64,000 nucleotides of DNA, from positions 124,001 through 188,000 of the forward strand of contig JAHBTQ010000006.1 of the NCBI GenBank assembly GCA_019638495.1, in the 5' to 3' direction. This document shows positions 45,609-56,600 of this stretch, in pieces. The notes beneath the pieces were generated by a model that searched no databases, had not been told where the DNA came from, and saw only the letters and a program-made list of their open reading frames with translations. The DNA comes from Taibaiella sp. GTDB lineage: Bacteria; Bacteroidota; Bacteroidia; Chitinophagales; Chitinophagaceae. The position numbers and the translations under genes were made by a program. Position 1 is the first letter of the stretch. The number at the start of each line of letters is the position of its first letter.

Positions 45609-46220
45609 ATGGCAAGCTGTTATGAAGAACTAGAAATATTTTCATTACCTTTAAACATGGAAAGAAAGGAGCGAATTTTCAAGGCTTTAAGACTCAAAAA
45701 GCAGGCCGATCTTTCTGATATCGGCATAAAGGAGTATGATTACTGGTATATTTTCCAGGACAGAATAGGACAAAAGAGAAACTGGGAAAAAAATGGGCCC
45801 AAATTTAAAACAGTTGATGAGACTGTTTTGCATAAACTGAAACTCATTCGTATTCTTAGCAAACCTCAGTTTTCATCCGGTATAACCAAGTCTCAATTAG
45901 AACTCGAAACAAAAAAGCATGAGATTGGAAATTTAAGTCTTACCAATGCCTACAGGTGGGTAAAGGTGTATAATAAATATGGCTTCACATTTTTGATGAA
46001 CGATCGACGACGCGGCGGCAATCGTGCTCATGTATTTGACGAAAACAAGGCGCAATTTATTGCAGCGTGGATGAAAAGGAGAAGACGTAAAGGCGACAGC
46101 TATAAAAAACTTCTGGATGCACTGAACGAAGAATTTGAAGTTTCAATACCATACACTACCCTCTACAATTACCTCAAGAGAATGCATACAAAATCGGTAA
46201 ATCAAAGAAAAACAAAATAG
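45609..46220 (+). CDS. Homeodomain-like HTH protein, possible element regulator
   Basis: This 203-residue basic protein has two HTH-like segments: ITKSQLELETKKHEIGNLSL with TNAYRWVKVYNKYGF, and KKLLDALNEEFEVSIPYTTL with YNYLKRM. The arrangement recalls the DNA-binding half of transposases, without a catalytic domain. It is divergent from the replication operon and could repress it. The start could also be the ATG at 45657. Confidence 0.55.
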   Translation: MASCYEELEIFSLPLNMERKERIFKALRLKKQADLSDIGIKEYDYWYIFQDRIGQKRNWEKNGPKFKTVDETVLHKLKLIRILSKPQFSSGITKSQLELETKKHEIGNLSLTNAYRWVKVYNKYGFTFLMNDRRRGGNRAHVFDENKAQFIAAWMKRRRRKGDSYKKLLDALNEEFEVSIPYTTLYNYLKRMHTKSVNQRKTK

Positions 46221-46779
46221 GCGCTAACTACATAATTCTTTAGTACTGCACGCAGCTTCACTGCTAGAACACGAGGCCTCTCTCCCTAAAGTCAGACTGA
46301 TCAGACCTACCGACCCGTCGAGACTAAATGAATATCCAACACTTATGACTACAGATAGTGTTATCAATCCCGAATCTTCACTTCCCTTCTCCTAGGGCAG
46401 TAGCTGAATGTTAGTCACTATTGCTAGTGTTTAGGTTACCTGTTAACGGCCTGGTTAGCGCAGGTATTTCTCCAACTCTGATGTTTCCGGCTATAAAGTT
46501 CTGGCTATTACCCCCTATCAAATTAACCGTTCTAGTGAAATCAAGGTAGTTCATTCGGATCACATCTGCTGACACCCAGGCAAGATTGCATTTTGGCAAC
46601 TGAACTACGAGAAGACCTGTGCCTTATTTATTGCGACCGCAAACCATATTCCTTAACTGGAATTTAAATTCAGAAACGGATACTCACAGAGAGTTCCTAA
46701 AATGAAAAACGGAAAAACAACGACATGACAACCTGTCATTCCGATCTCGTCTGGCATCTCGTTTGTGATTTTTTGTTGA
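46221..46779. other. Mostly gene-free stretch of the element
   Basis: No convincing gene is present. A 62-codon minus-strand frame (46411-46599; NLIGGNSQNFIAGNIRVGEI) has protein-like composition and may be a remnant. No RNA gene or clear terminator is visible. Confidence 0.4.
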
Positions 46780-47238
46780 ATGAGTAGGCCGAGAGATAAC
46801 AATCATTGCTCCTCTTATGCTTCTTTCAAGGCAGATAAATCTTCGCTAACAAAATCAAAATATTCCATGGGCGCCAACACTGTAATTGACACCACAGCAG
46901 TACTGCACGAACTCAACGAACTCTACTTGGACTTACTGATGGCAAAAGCAAGGGCGGGAACAATTGACCGTTTTGAAAACCTGATAAGTAAGCTCAAAGC
47001 AAACGGATATCGGATACAGTTTGAACATTGTGACGAATTGGCGACGACGTATTACCAACACAAAGCACTGCATTCCAAGAAACTTGAAGCAACAGAGAAT
47101 CGAGAGTACGAGTCAGCACACAGAATACGAGATGAAGAGAAAAGAGTTGCAGAAAAATTGGTCAATTCTACTTTCATAACTTTCATCCCCCCCGCAACAA
47201 TCCTATTTAAAATTTGCCTCACCACCGAATTGGAATAA
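46780..47238 (+). CDS. Small protein with UVR-like helical motif
   Basis: This frame has up to 152 codons; a start at 46867 (MGANTVID) may be the true one. The conserved-looking part is helical (AVLHELNELYLDLLMAKARA) and ends in ENREYESAHRIRDEEKRV, which resembles the UVR hairpin motif of UvrB/UvrC/McsA proteins. The extreme C-terminus looks less natural and may be out of use. The function is unknown. The stretch 47239-47614 after it holds no gene that I can support. Confidence 0.5.
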   Translation: MSRPRDNNHCSSYASFKADKSSLTKSKYSMGANTVIDTTAVLHELNELYLDLLMAKARAGTIDRFENLISKLKANGYRIQFEHCDELATTYYQHKALHSKKLEATENREYESAHRIRDEEKRVAEKLVNSTFITFIPPATILFKICLTTELE

Positions 47239-47520
47239 AATAAGAATAGAAAAATCTTGTTCCGCTCTCTTCATCTCCCCACAAAATCGAACAGTCACGG
47301 AAAAGCAGTCAGGATGACGCACTGCCACCCAAAACTCAGAGACAACATGTCGCCTGCAACAAAATATTTCACCTACTCTCACACAACTAACATCTGCCAC
47401 TACAACGCAAAACAATCCGGGAACCTACTGCCACACAAATAGTTTACGCCTGCGTTAGGGTATAACCTACCTTGCTCAGGCCGCTCTGGAGGCGGATTTG
47501 GCGATTTAGTTCGACCTGCG

Positions 47521-47538
47521 CGTAGAGTCTGCGTAGAC
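47521..47538 (+). repeat. Degenerate copy of the CGTAGAG-pair att-like core
   Basis: CGTAGAG-TCTG-CGTAGAC has the same 7-4-7 layout as copies at 6537-6554 and 16568-16585. It lies at the right edge of the second mobile element, 76 nt from the large chromosomal gene. A weaker half-copy (CGTAGAG at 40317-40323) lies beyond the other end of integrase 2. Confidence 0.35.
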
Positions 47539-47614
47539 CAACTATTCTTTCTTATCACATACTACCGAGAAATCGACATGCCAACAAATGATTTTGCCTT
47601 CTGTTGCCAATGCC

Positions 47615-50600
47615 CTACGGTTCATAGATCAGTCTTGCTGTCTGTTTGCTGCCATCAACTCCGCTGAAATAGCACATATAGATACCCGCCGACAAACCAA
47701 CTGGCATTCCGACATCGCTTAACCCTTCATTAAGCTGTCTGGTCGCCACAGTCTTTCCATCTACGGTGTAGATAGTAAATGTGCCTGCTACGCCTGTGCT
47801 CACAGAAAGTGATCCATGGCTCGGATTCGGGAACACGCTGAACAGTGTCACCGCTTCCTCCGTCATACCAGCCGGACGCGATGCCGTACCAGTAACCGTG
47901 ATGCCCTTCGTGTTGACACAACCTGCCAGTGTGTAGCTGATTGTCGCAGAACCTGCAGATACTCCTATTACTACGCCTGCACCGGTGATATTCGCTATCG
48001 TTGCAGCGCTCGTACCCCATGTGCCTGTAGTAGGCGAGCCCGTCATGGCCGTCGTAGAGCCTACGCTCACTTCCTCAGCTCCGGTAATGATCGGTTGTGG
48101 CTTCACCAGCATAGAACGCACTTTGGTACAGCCCGCACTTGTAGCATACGTGATGTACACGTACGTGTTAGAGCCTCCCATCAGCACACCTGTTACCACA
48201 CCCGTAGTACCGTCTACAACCGCTACCGATGTGTTTGAGCTGCTCCACGTACCACCGCTCACCGCATTTGTAAGCGTCACTGCTCCATCTGCTCCCGAGC
48301 ACATATTCGTTCCGCCGCCCAGGATGCTTGGCAATGCTGCATTGTTCGTGATCGACTTCGTAGTGTAGCAGCCTGCGCCTACCTTGTAGCTGATCACGGC
48401 CGTGCCCAGCGTTGCGCCACCTGTTGCGATACCTGTAGTTGCTCCTACACTCACCTTGCCCGTTGCATTGCTGCTCCATGTGCCGCCTGTCGTGGCATCG
48501 GTAAGCGTAATTGTGCCCGTAGAACATACTATGTCGTCGCCAGCTATGTCTGCCAGCGCTGCATTTACCGTCACAGCATAAGTACGGTAGCAGCCCGCTG
48601 CATTCGTATAGCTGATGTTTGCTACGCCCGCCGAGATACCCGCCACTGTTGCAGTGCTCGTCGTAGTCGCTGTAATGGATGCAGTACCAGCTGCCGATGT
48701 GCTCCATGTAGAGCCGGCGCTCGCTGCAGTCAATACTACACTGTTACCCACACACACTATCGACGTGCCGGTGATACCACCAGGAAGTGCTGTTACTGTT
48801 ACAGCCTTCAGCACATAGCAACCGTTGCTCAGGGTATACTTGATGGATGTGCCACCTGCCGCGCGGCCCGTGGCGATGCCTGTAGTAGCATTTATAGACC
48901 CTACCGTTGGTGCTGTGCTAGACCATGCGCCACCTGTCGGTGTGCTCATGTACGTCTCATCTGCTCCCACGCACAGGGTAGATGCACCCGTAATTGCCGT
49001 AGGTGCTTCGTTTACTGTTACATTCCTTGTTGAGAAACATCCCGTAGCGGTAGCCGTGAACGTGATGTCTGCGTTACCTGCAGCAACGCCCGTTACCACA
49101 CCCGATGATGAACCTACAGTAGCTACGCTACCATTGCTGCTGCTCCATACTGCCGTTGTACCTGTCGCACCAGTCAATGTTGTGTTTGCGCCAGCACATA
49201 CCGATGCTGTACCGGTAATAGCCGTTGGGTTGTTGTATACATAGATGGTCTTCACTGCGTAGCAGCCCGTGCTGATGTTGTAGGTGATCGTTGCACTTCC
49301 CGCCAGTACACCTGTTACCACACCAGACGCATCTACACTCGCTACTGCTGCATTGCTGCTGCTCCATGTGCCGCCGCCTACTGCGTGTGTAAACGTTGTT
49401 GTGTAGGTCTTACATACGCTTGCTGCACCACTGATAGCTGCCGGAACGCTTACTGTTACCACTGATGTAGTGTAGCATGTAGCGCTCGTGCGATATGTAA
49501 TGGTAGAAGTACCTGCAGAAGAACCCGTAGCAATACCTGTGCTGCTACCTATGGTAGCAACTGTTGTAGTACTGCTGCTCCATGTGCCGCCACCGCCACC
49601 AGTCAGCGTACTTGTACCACCTACGCAGATATCAAGTGTACCACCAATTGATGCAGGAGGTGCCGCTACCGTTACATTCACAGTCTGTACACAGCCACCC
49701 GGATAGTTATAGCTGATCGTTGCTCCACCAGCGGCAATACCGCTGATCAATGCATAAGAGGCAACGCCTGTCACAACCGTACTCGTTACATCTGCAGTTC
49801 CTGTCGCTGATGAGCTCCAAGTGCCGCCCGTTGATGTGCAGGACAGTGTCGTTGTTGCTCCCTCACAAAGAGTTGTAGTGCCGCTAATGGCCGCAGGCAT
49901 GCCACCCACAGTCACCACCTTTGTAGCAGCACAGCCTGTGCCCAGCGCATACGAAATAGTCGCTGTGCCTGATGCCACACCTGTTACTGTACCACTGCCA
50001 TCCACAGTTGCTTTTGCAGTATTGCTGCTGCTCCATGCGCCACCCGCAGTGCTGCAAGAAAGCGACAACGTGCTACCCATACATACCTCGCTGCCACCTG
50101 TAATCGATGCAGGCACAGGATTTACGGTAGCAACGGCGCTGGTGTAGCAATACCCGTAAGAGTAAGTAATGGCCATAGTACCTGTTGCTATTCCCAGCAT
50201 GACACCCGTCGTCATATTTATGAATACAGTTGCAGAATCAGCTATGTGCCACGTTCCGCCTGGATAGCCCGGAACGCTTAGCGATGTCGTCGCACCCTCA
50301 CAAGTACTCAGTCCCCCCGTTATGTTTAGCACGATGTTCGATGTGTAGATGCTAGCTGAAACACTACATCCTGAAACCAGTGAATACGTGACCGTCGTAT
50401 AACCCCCGGGATGTATGCCGGTAACAACGCCTGTAACAGGATCAACGCTACTATAGTAAGATGTAGATGAACTCCATGTACCCCCTGCTACCGGGTGAGA
50501 TAACTCCGTTATTGTACCAATACAGACATAGGGCGTTCCCGAGATAGGTGCCAGTCCCACAGTCATCTGTTGAACCGCATAACAACCGCTTGGAAGTGTG

Positions 50601-53600
50601 TAAGTGATATTCGTTGTTCCATTGGCGACACCGGTAACCACACCAGACACACTTCCAACCGTAGCAATCGATGGCGCGCTACTAAACCAGGTCCCACCGG
50701 AAACTGAAGCGGACAATGTAACTGATGAACCGATACACGTCCCTGACGGCCCTGTTATTTCAGTGCAGCCCGCAATCGACGAAACCACTATTGCCTTTGT
50801 AGCTGTATCACTACCACAGCTATTGCTGACTACGTAGGAGATGATTGCAGTTCCAATTGACACACCAATTACCACTCCTGAACTGCTCACAGTAGCTACA
50901 CCAGCGTTGGAGGACAACCACGTACCACCCGATCCTGAACTCACTAACGAAATAACCGAATCGACGATAACAGTGTCAGGCCCGGTTATCGTACCCGCAT
51001 CGGCAAGCGGATTTACGGTAACAATCTTAGTTGCACTTGCACTACCACAGCTATTGGTAACAGTATAAGAAATTATTGCTGTACCAGGCGCAACGCCCGT
51101 TACAACACCAGTACTCCCAATAATTACGATGGAAGCATTGCTGCTACTCCAGGACCCGCCAGATACTGTGTCTGAAAGAGTAGTGGTGCTGCCGGCACAA
51201 ACCACGGCGGCACCTGTTACTGAACCGGCAGATGCACCAGCCTGGTACAGCTGCAGCACCTCGATAGCGGTTAGCGCCTGCGTATAAAATGCTATATCAT
51301 CTATCTTACCCAGGAAGGGCACCTGGGTAGTGCTCACGCCCTTTATGCCCACACGCCAGTTGGTACCGTAACTTTCCACACCGCTAGCTGTGCCGGCAGC
51401 TACCCCGTTTATGTAGAAGGTCACCGTTCCCGAGCTGACCGCGCATACTACGTGCGACCACTGGGCCGCAGCTACAGCGCCGGAGGAAAGGATGTGCGTG
51501 CAGGATGAGGGCACATAAGGGTGGCAGTTATGCACCTTCGGCGTGCCGGAACCATCCAACCAGAAGCCACGCGATGAATTTGCTTCATCGTCATTCCCCA
51601 TCATGGCCATTTGCGAGCCCAGCGCATCCGGCCGCACCCACAAAGAGATGCTATACGTATTAGTATTAGCCGCGAACGGAAGCTGTATGAAATTGCTCGT
51701 GCCATTAAAATAATAGGAGCTATTCGCATTCCCGAAGCGATCGGTCGTAAGTGTTGCCCCACTCACAGAACCATGGAACCCATTACCACTCGAGTCATTT
51801 GCATTGCCCGCGAACGGATACCATGCTACCAATCCACTTACTGGCAGATAGCAAGGCAACGGGGACGCTACGGACAAAGAGAAAGTCGCAACTGCGCTGC
51901 CACAGCTATTAGTAACTGTGTAAGAAACCACAGCAGTTCCAGCAGCAATTCCGGTCACAATACCTGAACTCCCTACAGTTGCGACAGATGTATTTGACGA
52001 TGTCCATACGCCTCCGCCAGCTGTATCTGCAAGCGATATTGTTGAGCCCACATTTACTGTAGATGGGCCGGTGATATTACCAGCATCAGGCAAGGGATTA
52101 ACTGTGATCACTTTTGTAGCAGTCGCACTCCCACAGCTATTGGTAATGGTGTAGGAAATGGTAGCGGTACCCGCGGCAACACCCAGTACAACTCCAGTGC
52201 TGTCTATAGTTGCCACAGCAGCGCTGCTGGTTGTCCAATACCCCCCGGATACAGAATCTGCCAAGGCAGTTGAATTGCCTTGACAAACAACTGCGGTACC
52301 ACTGATGGCTGCCACATAGGCACCTGCAGAGACCAGTCTAATTCTGCTATTGGAATTGTCTGAAATATAAATGTTACCATGGCTGTCCACTGCAACTCCA
52401 ACAGGGTGATGGAGCTCCGACAAAGTAGCTAGGCCCGCATCACCAGAATAGCCTGCACTACCAATTCCTGCCAGTGTTGTTATCATGCCTGACGCATTCA
52501 CCTTTCGAATTCGGTGATTATTGTTGTCAGAAATATAAATATTCCCAGCCAGGTCCACATCGATCCCTTCCGGGTCGGATAACATTGCACTCGTCGCTAA
52601 GATACTATCCCCATTATATCCACCGATACCCGTTCCTGCAATCGTTTGGATGATGCCATCGACCCCTATCCTTCTAACGCGCTCGTTCCCCGCATCGGAA
52701 AAAAAGATATTTCCGCTCGAATCAACTGCTAATTCCGTTGGCCTATTTAATCTCGCGGCCGTAGCCGCTATCCCATCTCCATTATATCCAGATATTCCGG
52801 TCCCGGCTATTGTAGATATTATGCCTGACGCGTCAATTTTCCGAATCCGATTATTCCCCCAATCCGCAATAAACAGGTTGCCTGAGTGATCGACTGCCAC
52901 GCCCCTAGGCAGCGACAATTTCGCATCTGTAGCGAGTCCGCCATCTCCATCATACCCGGTCGTCGTCCCAGCGAAAGTGCTAATCGTCCCAGACGTGTCG
53001 ATCATGCGTATTCGACCGGTCGTATACTCGGCGACATATAAATTCCCATCACCATCCACAGTTACATCGAATGGATCGTTTAGAGACGCGCTAGTTGCTT
53101 GACCGCCATCTCCACTGAAACTACCAACCCCATTTCCTGCAAAAGTTGTAATCAGTCCAGATACACTGATTTTCCTTATTACATCGTTACCGTATTGTGC
53201 CACAAAAACATTACCTGAGCCATCCACACACAATCCATATGGCTGATTAATGCTAGCTGCTGTCGCTGTTGCTCCATCGCCGGTGTATCCTAGTGTGCCA
53301 TTACCCGCAACCGTTGAAATAATAGACGAACATGGCACATTAACCACTATGCCGAAAGAGGTTGATGCGCTACCACAACTATTTGCAACCATATAAGAAA
53401 TCACAGCCGTTCCTAAAGCAACACCTGTCACGACTCCCGTACTTCCCACCGTAGCCACAGAAGTATTCGAAGAAGACCATGTCCCACCACTCACTGAGTT
53501 TGACAATGCGATAGCTGACCCAACGGTTACCGTAGATGGCCCGGTAATGGTCCCGGCACTTGCGCTACCAGAATAAAGCAGACTCACCTCAGAAGGAGTC

Positions 53601-56600
53601 AAAGCACGATTATAAATTGCAATATCATCGATCTTACCGTTAAAATAGTACCAATGACCATTCTGCGCCCAATTGTCTCCAATAGAAATACTAAGACAAG
53701 TGCTGGTAGTGTTGATTGTACCAGGAGCGTATTCTTGCTTCACTAAGATTCCATTGATGTAAGATTTGATCGTATCGCTGGAAAAGGTTGTAACCAAATG
53801 GTACCATGAGTTTGTCGTCAAAGATGGCGAATCCACGGTCGATGAAAATTCAGAAGAACTGCGCACCACCCCAGGCTCGAAGATTCCACCCTCATTAATC
53901 ATCATCCTGTAAGAAGACGGATTGGGAGAAGAGCATCCTCCATCCCATCTGCTTACTACACAAGATGAATGAATGGAATTGCCGGGCCAGTAGAAATCCC
54001 GGGCGTTAACCCACGCTGATACTGAAATTGCAGGCGTACTGAATTGTGAGCTATATGGCACCTCTATCCACTGCGCGGCGGAGCCGAAGACGGCTGCAGA
54101 GTCGCTGAAATCGTATGCACTGTTTGGGTTGCCAAATCGATCTGTTGTCAAGGTCGCCCCATGTACTATTCCATGATGTCCGTTTCCACTGGAGTCTCCT
54201 GCGTTCCCGCTAAAAGGATACCAGGCAACCAAGCCGCTAACTGGCAAATAGCAGGTGCCTGCTACAGCAACCGTTATCGTAAGGGTCGCAACCGCACTGC
54301 CACAACTATTAGTAACCGTATAAGAAATAACTGCTGTTCCAGCAGCAATTCCAGTCACAATACCTGAACTTCCGATAGTTGCAACGGATGTGTTTGACGA
54401 TGACCATACGCCTCCGGCAGCTGTATCTGCAAGAGTTATTGTTAACCCAACATCTACCGACAAAGGGCCTGTAATTGTGCCTGCATCAGGCAAGGGATTA
54501 ACCGTGATCACTTTTGTGGCATGAACTTCGCCACAACTGTTGGTGACCGTGTATGAAATGGCTGTGGTGCCCGGCGCAACACCTATCAAAACACCTGTAC
54601 TACCGATGGTAGCAATAGACATGCTACCGCTACTCCAAGAGCCCCCACCCGTTGTATCAGAAAGTGTAATGGTGCTACCTGCGCAAACGGTGGAAGGGCC
54701 TGTAATACCAAAAATATTAATACTGGACGATATTCGCCGAATAGTACTGTTAAGGGGATCTGAAAGAAAAACATCACCAGTGCTATTTACACACACACCG
54801 GTTGGGGAATAAATAAGGGCCGCTGTGGCAGGTCCGCCATCTCCCCCATATCCAGGGGTGCCATTCCCTACTACCGTGCTTATGATACCGTCTAATCCAA
54901 CTTTACGAATCCTGCTGTTTTCATAATCTCCAATGTAGACATTACCTGCTGCATCTACCGCTACTCCAGCCGGCCAATTTAGCTGCGCGGATGTTGCTAA
55001 AATTCCATCTCCATTATAACCATAGTCTCCATTACCAGCAATCGTTGTTATTATTCCATCGACTGCTGACACCTTCCGAATTCGTGAGTTGACATTTTCG
55101 GCGATATACAAATTCCCAATCGCATCTACGGCAATTTTTTCTGGCCAATGTAGAGCTGCTGCAGTCGCCATTCCTCCGTCACCACTAAAACCCGCTGCGC
55201 CACTCCCAACTACAGTAGTAATTATACCAAGTGTGTCAACTCTACGAATTCTATTATTGAAATTGTCGGAAATATAAATATTTCCAACATTATCCACGCA
55301 AACTCCTTTTGGATAACTTAATTGAGCATTCGTTGCCGGCCCACCGTCACCGCTGAATCCACTTGTCCCTAGGCCAGCAACGGTGGAGATAGTTCCATCT
55401 AACCTAATTTTCCTGATCACACTATTCCCATTTTCCGCGACATAAATATTCCCAGCCCCATCCAATGCTACGGCGGCCGGATTAGAAAGCTGTGCTAGCG
55501 TAGCAGGTCCACCATCCCCACTGTATCCATTAACACCGGTACCCGCAATCGTTGAGATAGTGCCATCGACAGCAACTTTTCGAATCCGCTTATTATTCAT
55601 GTCCGCCAAATAAATATTGCCGCTATTGTCTACAACAACATCAGCTGGACTGTATAATTTATGCAATGTCGCAGGATAGCCATCTCCGTCGAAGCCATCA
55701 GTACCAGTCCCTGCGATGGTTGTAATTGTCGTCCCGCAAAACACAATTACTGTAACACTAGCAGAAACAACCGATGAGCCACAGGCGTTTCCAACTAAGT
55801 ACGAAATTTCCAGTATGCCGGCGCTAATACCAGTCACCACGCCTGAGCTTCCCACCGTAGCTAGGGACGTATTCGAAGAACTCCATGTGCCACCGCTAAT
55901 CGCGTTTGAAAGCGTTATCGTAGAGCCAACATTTACTGACGATGAGCCTGTTATTGTGCCGGCATCAGGCAAGGAATTAACGGTTACAACCGCTGTGACG
56001 CTGCCGCCAACGACGGTATAGCTGATAACTGTGGTACCTGCGGCGATACCAGTAACGATTCCACTCGCCGAATCTATTGTTGCAACTCCCGTATCGCTAC
56101 TACTCCAGATACCGCCGGATACGCTGTCTGTGAGAGTTGCAATGGCACCAGCACAAACTGTTAACGCGCCCTCGATTCCGGAAGGCAGCGGGTTGACGAT
56201 GAACTTAGCCAAAAATGCGTCTTGCTCAGTACCTAATGACACATCAACAAAAAAACCTTTTGTTCCCGCAATAATCACATTCTGCCCATTATCAACGGCA
56301 ACCGAGTAACCAAAAGTCGTATCCCCAAAATAAGTTCCCCAAATAAGTTCCCCATCTGTACTGAACTTCGCAAGAAAAGCACTCTGATAGTCTATGTCAC
56401 ACGTCGTGTCATACGCGTCTGACGTGGCAATACCTGTTGGGCTGGATGTTCCACCTGTAACCCACACATTTCCACTATCATCCACAGCTATCGCTCCGCC
56501 AGCATCACCATTTTCTCCTCCGTAATAGGTTGACCATTGCTTTATACCTGAACTATTAAACTTTGTCAGAAATGCGTCAGTAGAACCTCCTAGCGTGCTC

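Noticed and set aside
46411..46599. 62-codon minus-strand ORF as a small phage coat protein
   Set aside because: It lacks a signal sequence or membrane helix expected of a filamentous phage coat protein. It is left as a possible remnant only.
47730..51967. Several ORFs of 70-180 codons within the giant gene, on both strands
   Set aside because: They are shadows produced by the repetitive BIG2 DNA, and the 3602-codon frame has consistent domains and a T9SS tail.
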